Shown piece after piece: positions 37,030 through 46,485 of a stretch of DNA of 64,000 nucleotides; the first letter of the stretch is position 1; the number at the start of each line of letters is the position of its first letter. This DNA comes from Sipunculus nudus (Eukaryota; Annelida; Sipuncula; Golfingiida; Sipunculidae). The stretch covers positions 107,777,142 through 107,841,141 of the forward strand of contig CM049306.1 of the NCBI GenBank assembly GCA_026874595.1, given 5' to 3'. Under the pieces are notes generated by a model that did not search any database, had not been told where the DNA came from, and saw nothing but the letters and a program-made list of their open reading frames with translations. The position numbers and the translations under genes were made by a program.

Positions 37030-37190
37030 TTTTCGTAGTCTACCAAACGCACCGCAAACGAGCAATACCGATGTCTGTGTATATAGCACTGACGTCAGCC
37101 AACAGGACACATTTCACCGGCCCAGGAGCCAATCAGATAAGCGCAAGCGGCTTTCACGCCGGGCTGATGAAGTTTGGGATTCCCACCTTA
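37007..37190 (-). promoter_or_regulatory. Gene B promoter and first exon
   Basis: Read on the minus strand, in order: a kappaB-like GGGAATCCC (37176-37184), a CCAAT box as ATTGG (37129-37133), a perfect CRE TGACGTCA (37090-37097) and a TATA-like TATATA (37080-37085). A start near 37055 is expected. A short exon then contains an ATG at 37029-37027 and ends at 37007 before the donor GCTG|GTAAGG. The elements are ordered and spaced as in a compact inducible promoter. The ATG frame runs in phase into the exon at 33596, which supports the link although the intron is 3.4 kb. A CRE in an AP-1 gene promoter would allow auto- or cross-regulation. Confidence 0.6.
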
Positions 37191-37388
37191 TGAATATTTA
37201 TTTTTGAATGAATCATAGTGTCTGGGCATCTGTGTTTAATAATTGTCCCGTACTTTGACTATGTTACGGCGGCAGGGCTGCAGGGTATTATCACGTGTAT
37301 CCCTGACAGATGTAAATGTGCCAGTCACAGCTGTGAAATATCACTATATATACCGCCATCTGTGAAATCTTGTATTAGTAAAAAGTAA

Positions 37389-37800
37389 GTGCGTGGGGGG
37401 GGGGGGGGGGGACTTCGACCCCCTCTCTCTCACACACATAGGCCCTTGAAACGGAATATATCGCCACCACAATTAATGGGCCCCATCCTTTTTTCCAAGT
37501 ATAGTTTACAAAAAATAATAATAATGATGCATGTTATCAGTGGGGTGTGTATGTATGTGAAGGGGGGGGGGGGGGCACAAGCGTTTTCATTGATTCATCA
37601 CTGTGTATTGTGGTTGCCGGCTGAGAGTTTTGGAGGGGAAGGCGTGTCCCCAAAACTGCGGTGCAGGAAGTATTGACATTTTTAATCAAATTTAAATATA
37701 TTGGAAATTGAAGCAATTTGATAATTAAATAACATACAGGGAATAATATCGCTTCAGAAACCAACAGGATGTAAAAATGTTTTCCTTGAAAATTCTCATC
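37389..37800. repeat. Remnant repeat with poly-G tracts
   Basis: Long G runs occur at about 37396-37411 and 37562-37575. The 3' part (37625-37790) resembles sequence at 21590-21750, and part (TATATTGGAAATTGAAG, TTGATAATTAAAT) resembles 56820-56860 inside the 56.7 kb MITE. This suggests decayed members of the same mobile family. Confidence 0.4.
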
Positions 37801-37935
37801 TATAAACCCGCATGATTGTTTTAGTTTAGCGTTTAATGGCTGTGAACCAGTGTCATGGAAACGGTGCACATGGAGTCATGTCATACTATCACTCGTTTTG
37901 CTATTTTATTCATTAAGGAAACTTTGAATTTCATT

Positions 37936-38538
37936 CATATTTTAGGAACTTTGCGACACTGTGACGTGCATATTTTAGGAACTTTGCGACACTGTGACAT
38001 GCATATTTTAGGAACTTTGCGACACTGTGACGCGCATATTTTAGGAACTTTGCGACACTGTGACATGCATATTTTAGGAACTTTGCGACACTGTAACATG
38101 CATATTTTAGGAACTTTGCGACACTGTGACATGCATATTTTAGGAACTTTGCGACACTGTGACATGCATATTTTAGGAACTTTGCGACACTGTGACATGC
38201 ATATTTTAGGAACTTTGCGACACTGTGACATGCATATTTTAGGAACTTTGCGACACTGTGACATGCATATTTTAGGAACTTTGCGACACTGTGACGTGCA
38301 TATTTTAGGAACTTTGCGACACTGTGACGTGCATATTTTAGGAACTTTGCGACACTGTGACATGCATATTTTAGGAATTTTGCGACACTGTGACGTGCAT
38401 ATTTTAGGAACTTTGCGACACTGTGACATGCATATTTTAGGAACTTTGCGACACTGTGACATGCATATCTTAGGAACTTTGCGACACTGTGACATGCATA
38501 TTTTAGAAACTTTGCGACACTGTGACATGCATATTTTT
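37936..38538. repeat. 33-bp minisatellite, about 18 copies
   Basis: The unit reads approximately GGAACTTTGCGACACTGTGA followed by CATGCATATTTTA and is very homogeneous, with mainly CATGCA/CGTGCA variants. The 11-codon period leaves open frames on both strands; these are not genes. Confidence 0.96.
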
Positions 38539-38544
38539 GTAAAC

Positions 38545-39485
38545 AACTTGTATTTTATTTCTAATTGCAGTTAGAGTCTATATTTAACGACAAAATTGCA
38601 CTTTTTTAATTAGCAAAAAAGTTGGGGGGTGGGGGGGGGGGGGGGTGGGCGGTGGACATATTCCGACTGTCAGCATACATCAGTATTAATTAATGCGTTG
38701 CCGTAGATGCAGCCGAAAGGGCGAAAAAGACATATTTTATTGTAGCCGTGAGAAGATGACTCACTAGGCACTTATATTGGGCTTGCAAGCCTTACAACCG
38801 TAAAGCTGGCCTTAAAACTGCCCAGTACGCAGTGTCAAAAGGTCGCAATGGTGCTAAATGTATTTGGGAGTTTTTGCTTTACACAATACAATTTAACAGG
38901 ATTTTTTTTTATTATTTTGCTGCTGTTTGTGTGTGCAAGTTTATTTAATTTGTAATTCATACAAGCTTTACGTCTGTATGTGTGTGTATGTTTGTGTTTA
39001 TAAGTAAACTACTGGCCCCTCGAATCGGCCCAATGTTACAAACACTGTATACCGCGGGACCAGTGCCCGAAAAGTTTTAAATCCAAGGTCTTATAAAATC
39101 ATAAAATCTTAATGATATATGTAAAAATGAAATTGATACGATAGCGGATAGCAATACACACACAGAGTTATATATATATATAATGTCCGTTGCATGTTTA
39201 CTGAACGAGGCGGGGCTTCGTTGGCATGCATGACGGTTGTGTAAATATGGAATGCTGCGTATCATTAATTGGCATTAATCAGCCTATCTGAGGGAAATCA
39301 ACATTCGGCTGGAATTTCCAGGTGTGCCGTATACAGATGAATGACTCATTCTCTCTCTCTCCCTCTCTCTATCTCTCTCCCTCATCTTACTCTGTCTCTC
39401 TCATTAAAAATAATATGATTAAAAACTGAAACATTTAAAAATTAATGTTCAGTCTATATGTGTATATATATGATAACATGATTTT
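38545..39485. other. Intergenic, no supported gene
   Basis: It contains a G-rich run near 38622-38650, a short TA tract at about 39170-39182 and CT-rich imperfect repeats at about 39350-39400. No coding signal. Confidence 0.55.
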
Positions 39486-39488
39486 GAG

Positions 39489-39591
39489 CAGAGGCGTCGA
39501 TTTACCTTCAAGGGTGGTAAGGGGGATTTAGGGGTGTACGTAACGGGAAATTTGTTTAATAAACCCACGGATATTGAATATACTTTTCCGA

Positions 39592-39653
<62 letters not shown>

Positions 39654-40055
39654 GATATGTGTGAAGTCAGCGCTTTTTGGCCCTCTGACATTAGACTTTT
39701 CGACTAGCGTATATACATGTGCTGCATGGTTGTCCTATATACCCAGTCCAATATAAATGCCTCATGAGTCGTGTATGTACGTACGGCTATAGTGTGATGT
39801 ATGGTTGAGATCAAACAAAATAATTTATAACCCGTCTGTTAATGCTGATTCATCAAGAAGAAAGGTAGAAATCGAACAAATGTTTATCATATTAATTATT
39901 CATATATATTTTATCTCCATTATGTTAATCTTATTATCTGAGTTAGCTTAGGGGGGATTACATTGATACCCCCCCCCCGTCCAACATACACTTATATTGC
40001 TACAAAGTGGGGTGGGATGCATACCCCTTGGCTCCAATATTAATTGACGCCTCTG
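39489..40055. mobile_element. MITE with CAGAGGCGTCnATT terminal inverted repeats
   Basis: The left end is CAGAGGCGTCGATTTA and the right end read inverted is CAGAGGCGTCAATTAA. The flanking octamers ATTTTGAG and ATTATGAA agree at six of eight positions, which suggests an 8-bp target duplication as in hAT-type transposons. The interior carries a (TA)n tract at 39592-39652 and no coding capacity. A related element lies at 56719-57085. Confidence 0.65.
39592..39652. repeat. (TA)n microsatellite
   Basis: About 30 TA units inside the MITE. Confidence 0.96.
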
Positions 40056-40520
40056 ATTATGAAGTTAGTGAGACAATTACAATTACGTTTCGACAATATG
40101 TGAGGCAGCTTATTAAAATAACCAGAGGGGGACCTGTAGGGAGGAGACAATGGAATTTTTTAAAGTATCCTTTAGCCGTCCCCGTTTTGGAGCAAAGAGT
40201 TAATTATATATTAGCTCACTGGAGTTTTTTTTTGGCGAACATAACATTTTTGACAACAACGTCCGTTTGTGGAGCAAATGAAAGTTGAAGTATTTTCGGA
40301 TTATCAAGTCGGCAAGAGGCATCGTCCGTCACGCGACGCCCCTCACTCACCATGGCGACAATAATTCGGCGTCTTAAGCTGAAGACGGGGATCAGAGAAT
40401 TCTTGATGCTGAGAAAAAGATAAAGGTCAAAACGCGCGCACGGGAACTGAAAGTCCACTGCTAACGCTTGTACCAAAGGAAAATTATCCAGAACTGTACT
40501 TTTTAACTGTTGGCATTGAT

Positions 40521-40524
40521 GTTA

Positions 40525-40578
<54 letters not shown>

Positions 40579-40620
40579 GGAGTGGTAGTAGTAGTAGTAG
40601 TATTAGTGATAATAATAGTA
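40521..40620. repeat. (TTA)n / (GTA)n microsatellite
   Basis: TTA units to 40578, then imperfect GTA/GTAGTA units. It produces a spurious poly-Leu frame. Confidence 0.95.
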
Positions 40621-40635
40621 GAGTGGAGTTATTAT

Positions 40636-40931
40636 TGTAACCGGACACACAAAAGCGTTCCTACTGGCCTTGCTAGTGAAGCTTGCTTTATTAGTGAAGC
40701 GGTAGAACGTCTAACTTGTGTGTCACAGGTTGCGGGTTCGGGCCAAGTATCTATTTTCAGCCGTTACAAATGGTGGCAGCGGTGGGATCCGAGGAGTCGG
40801 TGTCGTGGCATGATGCCCCAACCAGTTCACGTGTGTGACCCCCGGTTAGATTGCTACGTTCTGGGGACAGAGCGTTCTCGCAGAGGGGTTAATGTAACCG
40901 GACATACTGGTATCTACTTTCACCCGTTACA
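40636..40931 (+). mobile_element. Miniature LTR (TRIM-like) element with tRNA-like Pol III boxes in its first LTR
   Basis: The first terminal repeat (40636-40768) begins TGTAACCGGACA and ends CCGTTACA. Two bases on is TGGTGGCAGCGGTGGGAT (40771-40788), which starts TGG as a tRNA primer-binding site should. A purine-rich AGAGGGG (about 40883) precedes the second repeat (40893-40931), which begins TGTAACCGGACA and ends CCGTTACA but lacks the middle 90 or so bases. The part present only in the first repeat carries an A box TAGTGAAGCGG (40692-40702) and a B-box-like GGTTCGGGCC (from 40735), about 43 bp apart. There is no coding capacity and no clear target duplication. Confidence 0.55.
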
Positions 40932-41363
40932 CTGCTTTTTTCCAATAAAAAAGACTGCTATAAATTGCACCTGCAAGCTGTATGCTATTCAACACGTATT
41001 GCAGACAATAGAAATATCGGAGGGTCCATTTTCCTTTTTGTTGGACTTTTTAAAAAAAAAGGTCTTGCTTGCAAGCAACACATTAGAACTCAAGTGTGTC
41101 GTTCTGGTTTTTTATGATACAGAGAGTTAGGTTTATTGTAGCGCAATTCGTGACAGTAAAACTTCCCCTTTCTCATACTGTGAGGGATGGCGGGGTCTAC
41201 ACAGGAAGTTCCTAGAGCGAGGGGTTATACCTTGGCCCGAGTGTAGATCTGTACCTTGATAACAATTAAAGGTGTAAGTTATGCATTGATCACTTTTATT
41301 TTCGGTAGAAGCAACTATAAAGGAGAAAAGTCGAATAAAGAAGACAGATGAAAGTACAGCAAC

Positions 41364-43835
41364 ATGGAGAGCACAACACGGGGCAGTACCATTCACACCT
41401 ACATGCCGCTGACCCCAAGAGCTTCTAATGTGTCGGTACCTCCCACGTATTTTTTCACTAACTTCCCTATTTTAGTGACCCCTCGTCCCCGCCCTGGGGG
41501 GCTGTCCCCCGGGACGGTGGAGTCGACGGGGCGGGACATCGGAGTCACCCTAGGAGTCACCGTGGCGTGTGTCGCCATGTTGTGTCTACTCACTGTGGTT
41601 CTCGTCTGGCGTTTGAGAGGCCAACGAGTGCAGAACGCTGGAAGGTGAGTAATTCACATGTGTCAATAATATTACATTCCATGGAAAGTTTAACGTATTA
41701 ACCATTTCCCTAACTTGTCAACGGCTTCAAAATGCGCTTCCATGCAAAAAGAATCTACCTGTTATAAATCAACTATTTTCTGAGTCAAAAACATTTGAAG
41801 CTGCGCCCTACAGGAAGTTTACTTGGTGGTTTTTGTAAAGGTAAATTTGTGCAAATCAGCGAGGATAATTAAATTCCACTATAAGGAGTGTACTTGTAAA
41901 TGCATGAAAATCGTCACTTGAATGTTAAGCAACTGCATATAACACACTGATATATTCATATAGACCCATTCATGAGTAAGCTATGGATAAAAGTGGAATA
42001 TATCACATAAGTAACTCCCCTATATACAATTTCATACGTGCAGAATATATGAGCAAAAACAGATAAAAGAATTTTTATTGCCACTTATGGGAGATTAGGA
42101 AGTTGTAGAGATAGATGCCGATTCGCCGTTAATTCCGAGAAATAACATTCTAAACAAATATATCCCATAAGTGACATGTAGTAATTTGATTCCCATGCAA
42201 TAGTAGCAGATGATCGTTAACACTTTTTTTAATGACCTTAACGAATAAATTAAAAAAATTAAATATACGAATTCTCAACAATTTAGCAAGGTAACACATG
42301 CAGACAATAATGGTATATGATATTTAAACGGATTTATAAAATAGAGAGTAAATTGGTCACCTGTAAAAAATTCGATTGAATCCATAATGCGAGTTTAGCT
42401 AGGTATCGAAAATTCAAAGTTGGTTTAGTGTCTTTAAATTCATTTTTATTGTTACAGTGACTGGGGGATTCAACTGGCAGAGTCACGTGATGAGAGGGAC
42501 CGTCGTCAGGGGATACAGGTATGTTACAAGTTACATAATTAAATCAGTCCACCGTTAACATTTAAAAGGAATAATTTCATTGTATGACACTGACTCATTC
42601 AGAATTGTCGACAGGAAATCTTTGTTTCCACTTTTGCGTTTAGAATCACAGTCATACGGCCATTGTGTTTCCACTTACACCTTTGGTCGTGTATGTATCA
42701 CGGCCAAAGTGTGTGTGTGTGTGTTTGTGTGTGTGTATTATATAAAACAAACTTTAAGATCTGATACGTCCTGGATACTGCGCCGTTAAGGTGTTGATCG
42801 GCACCATGCAGGCGCTGTTTTAAAATCTTCTTGCACGGCGCCGCATATTTCACGGTATCAATGTCTGTACAAGTTCTATCTCATGGACACTCCCGACACT
42901 CCTGTTCTGTCACACGTTAGTTCCGACCGTGTCCGTGTTCATGTTCTTATTTCTTTATCCTTGCCTAAAAATGATTGCAACAAACACTTGGTAAACGAAG
43001 TGCTAATACTAGCATAGCCTATCTGTCACAGAAAACTTTAAAAATGTGGAGTCGAATGAATCATAAATGATACAAACGTCTTCTGCAAAAGCTAAAAATA
43101 TTTACATATGTATATTGTAATGACACATAAATAATAGGAAACTATGTTTCATTAACCACCTCAAAGAATATTCTTCGATTAATTAAGGAACTTGTCTTGT
43201 ACCATGAATACACTTAAACTCTTCCGTTAAACTCATGTCAACCCTGACACAACAAGATAACTTTTCATACATTCATTTAAACATCTTAATAATGTTTCAT
43301 TGGATCGATATTTGAATTAACTTTAACAAAAGTGACCTATGTGAAACTCTATCAAAAGATTCGACAAATAAAAACACACAATAAACCACCATTATATATT
43401 GCATAAATATTTCTGGATTATTGCTTGTAGTGTAAACTTTTGATCGGTGGGTGAATGACCTTATCTGTACCGTGCTTGGCATTCATATAATTTGTCTTTG
43501 GCGTATCTTGTAATTCTTGAACAGCGAATTTTATTGAACAGCTTTCTGTTTATATTTAGGAAGGCAATTGCTCTATAGTTACTCATTATATCTTGATTTC
43601 CTGATTTATGTAAAGGTGTATGTCAGTTTGAAAGCTTAAGAGGAAAAAGTAAAAAAATGCAGTTGTGTTCCAAGGATACACACGACGTTCTGAAACAGGG
43701 CAGTGTACTATAAAAAGTAAAGTTTTCCTGGCTAACAGTGTAACAGAAACAAAATAATACATTTTACTTATTATTTTCTCTATCCAACAGGGACCGGTTG
43801 ATATTGACGATGTCCGGATCAGCGGATACTTCTGA
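41364..43835 (+). CDS. Small single-pass membrane protein, three exons (unknown family)
   Basis: Exons are 41364-41644, 42458-42518 and 43791-43835. The ATG is the first after an in-frame TGA 18 nt upstream. Exon 1 ends GGAAG|GTGAGT (phase 2), exon 2 runs from TTGTTACAG| to ATACAG|GTATGT, and exon 3 begins after TCCAACAG and stops at TGA 43833. The product is about 128 residues. Residues 1-60 are Thr-, Ser- and Pro-rich with no cleavable signal peptide. Residues 61-83 form a hydrophobic segment (IGVTLGVTVACVAMLCLLTV) followed by WRLRGQR, a basic stop-transfer patch that puts the charged tail (SRDERDRRQ, VDIDDVRISGYF) in the cytosol. All joins keep frame, which strongly supports the model. No family is recognised. 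It could be a signalling adaptor or receptor stalk, or the 3' part of a longer gene with upstream exons. Confidence 0.7.
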
Positions 43836-43839
43836 CAGC

Positions 43840-44530
43840 GACATCTGGTGATCGATCTTAATAGTTCCTGGGACCACTGAACCTAAACATCCGCACCTGA
43901 TTGAGTCATCTTATCGCGTCTACACAGTTTATTTAATGGTCCGTCTCGCCATCTCTAACTACAAGGATTAAGAAAACAGCAACGTCTTCAAGTATCCGAG
44001 AAAATGATTTCCACAGACAAAACCAACATCAAACAACTGAAGAAACAGAAATGGTTTGTAAACAGTTCCCATCAATGTACACAGATGGCGCTACCCACAA
44101 TACAAAAACTGATGTTGGTTTTTAATCTTCTGCAGCGTGCCTTTCATATATCTGTTGAACCAAAGGAGGGGATTTCCTTGCTTTTATAATTCTTATTGTT
44201 CTGGTACATGGTTAATTTCTTGAAAAAAAGGGAACTTGAATATGTTTATGGAATGCGTAAAAATGTTCATAAAATAACAAGTAAAATCTAATAATATGAA
44301 CACAAAACGTAATCGTGTCAACGATGTAGCCATTTAGGGGGAGTTTAGGCCATACAAATATATATTTGCTCTATGGAATCACCGTTTATGTATTTCAAAA
44401 AACAATCTTTAAGGATCAGTGAGTACAACGATCTCGGTTTGAATCTTGCTTATTTCTGTTCTCTCCATAATCCTTTTGACGATGGTGCAAAGATTTAAAG
44501 AAACCGTTGATATAAGAATAAACTACTCTG
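43840..44530. other. 3' flank of the membrane-protein gene
   Basis: No coding signal; probably 3' UTR and intergenic DNA. I could not pick a confident poly(A) signal. Confidence 0.5.
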
Positions 44531-44539
44531 TTCACACAT

Positions 44540-45340
44540 GAGTACATCTGTTTATGTTTGTCTGGTGTCCAGAGGTTGTCGCATCGCACCTTAAGGGGAA
44601 TGCCGAACGGGATAATAATTTCAAAGAATGTAGAGATTTCACAAGAAAACAAGAACAGAGCAAGGGTACATCATTCGCCTGTCGTATGTCTTGTGACTTC
44701 TTATCAAATTAAATATGCATGGATTCAGCGAGAATTTAATTCAGGCGAGATATTATATTGGTTAATATTTCTGTTGCGTTTCATCAAAATGCACCATATT
44801 CCTGGTAATTTATCGCGGCGTCACCACAAAGTAGCCTGGTGACCTCTGACCTAATTAATTTGCCTATAATCGAACTCTGGAGAGATAATCTATTATTAAG
44901 TAGCTATGGTGAGTTTCGTGAAATCACTCTGATTTTTAGAGAATCATCATAGTGCCCCTTAACTCTGGTGACCTCTTACCTCAGGTACATGGATATCGCC
45001 GGGAATCAAAATTAGGCCAAATATCAAATTGGTTAATATTTCTGTTGAATTTCGTCAAAAAACCTCATATTCCTGGTAAGTAGTCTAGGCGACAGCATAA
45101 GTTAGCCTGGTGACCTCTGACCTTATTAAAATTGCGTGGATTTTGTACTAAGGCTGCTAAAGGGGAATGCCGAATTGGATTAAATGATGTGACAAGAAAT
45201 ATTGAGACGGTGCCAAAAGTCTCAATATGGAGATTCACAAGAAACATGGACACCGCAAGGGCACATAATACGCCCGTCCTTTGCCTTGTGACCTCTGACC
45301 TAAAATATGTGGACACGGTCCCCTTTCTCGGGGCTAAGCT
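44540..45340. repeat. Nested diverged repeats with GGTGACCTCTGACC boxes
   Basis: AATGCCGAAnnGGAT, TCACAAGAAA, CATnnTnCGCCTGTC and CTTGTGACnTCT occur at 44600-44705 and again at 45167-45300. ATTGGTTAATATTTCTGTTG, TTTCnTCAAAA, ATATTCCTGGTAA and TAGCCTGGTGACCTCTGACC occur at 44757-44860 and 45028-45130. The GGTGACCTCTGACC-like box occurs at least three times. Together they look like tandem, partly rearranged copies of one mobile repeat. Confidence 0.6.
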
Positions 45341-45374
45341 TTAGGAAGCAAAAGTCGGGGTATTCGGTCACTAT

Positions 45375-45520
45375 ATGGTCTCAAGGAAAGTTCTGTGTCC
45401 CGATTACGATGGACCTGCCATTCTGAGACTTGACTGTACAGTGCCCACAGCTGTGTCATTATCAAGTATTATTCTAAGGCAAACAAAGGCACGGCTAGAG
45501 GCCATTCTACAGAAGATTAC
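45375..45520 (+). CDS. Candidate exon, unknown protein (low confidence)
   Basis: An ATG frame reads 51 codons (MVSRKVLCPDYDGPAILRLD at its start, then a basic, Leu-rich helix-like end ARLEAILQKI) and contains a very good donor ACCA|GTAAGTAG at 45520/45521. Composition is more protein-like than its neighbours. No acceptor or family was identified. It is not in phase with the next candidate exon by this donor, so the two need not belong together. Confidence 0.3.
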
Positions 45521-46000
45521 CAGTAAGTAGTTTCACTACAGTTTGTATGACGGATCTTATATATCTTATATTTTCCTGCTAAACATTTATCTTTAAATAC
45601 AGCATTGTATGATTTTTTATCTGTTTCGATTTAAATAAGTTCATATAAAAATTAAAGAATCTTTGAACTCACTTGGTGGGAAGAGCATAGGGAACATTAT
45701 CTAACATTGCTAAGTAATGTCAGTTTGTCTACAAAAAGGGTTTCTTTTCAAGCAGTATGCTTCCTATGGCCTAGCCGTGAATATACGACCAAGTAGGCAT
45801 TTAGACTGGACACTTAAACCTACAAACTTGAGTCATGATACAAGCTATACGGGGGAACGTACTAGTGATGAATTAACACAAAAGATTACATGTGAACGCA
45901 GCTGCACTCAAATTTCTCAGTATCTCATTTGTATTTCATCCTCATGCATAATTAAGAAATGCTAAAACATGAACATTTTTCATTTCAAACAATTTTGTGT

Positions 46001-46180
46001 CCATGTATTAGGATAACTCACATTCAGGACTGTTATTGTAATGCCGTCAGAGATGAAGCGCGCCACCAGCTTACCGAGGGAAATTCAGTTATTGTTCTCA
46101 ATATTAACAGCATGTGGGAAAAATGTAGTAAATTCGCCCATGCATCTGTTACAGAACTCATCAATGTTCTGTATCTTTAA
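46001..46180 (+). CDS. Candidate terminal exon, unknown protein (low confidence)
   Basis: After an acceptor-like CATGTATTAG an open frame reads ITHIQDCYCNAVRDEARHQL, then a mixed hydrophobic/polar stretch with TELINVLYL, and a stop at 46178-46180. Amino-acid use looks like a globular protein rather than AT-rich noise. No homology is recognised. Confidence 0.3.
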   Translation, partial: PCIRITHIQDCYCNAVRDEARHQLTEGNSVIVLNINSMWEKCSKFAHASVTELINVLYL

Positions 46181-46485
46181 GTATTCCTTCCATATTTAAT
46201 TGTTCTTTTTACTTTATAAATATTTTAGCTTTTTCCTCGCGGCACAATATTGAATCAACTGATTTACCTAAAAGGGATCTATTTGAGAACATAGCCGTAT
46301 ATTACCATGCTTTAACCATGTGTAGGCTGAACAACTGGTATCCATGGTTGTAGGATTGGGTGTCCCCTTTCTGTGGTATGGATAATTCCTATAAAAAATC
46401 AGAGTATTTAGTATATAACATATTGTCTAACTACCCTAACCCTAAAAACATGGAAAGATTATAATTTATTAGCACCAGAATTATA

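Noticed and set aside
37855-38574. 239-codon and 203-codon frames on opposite strands
   Set aside because: Both are translations of the homogeneous 33-bp array (11 codons per unit).
40007-40288. 93-codon plus-strand frame at the right end of the 39.5 kb MITE
   Set aside because: It begins inside the MITE and crosses its border, has no acceptor, and resembles no family.
40510-41130. 206-codon frame starting with a poly-Leu run
   Set aside because: The first part is the TTA microsatellite and the rest runs through the miniature LTR element; it has no domain.
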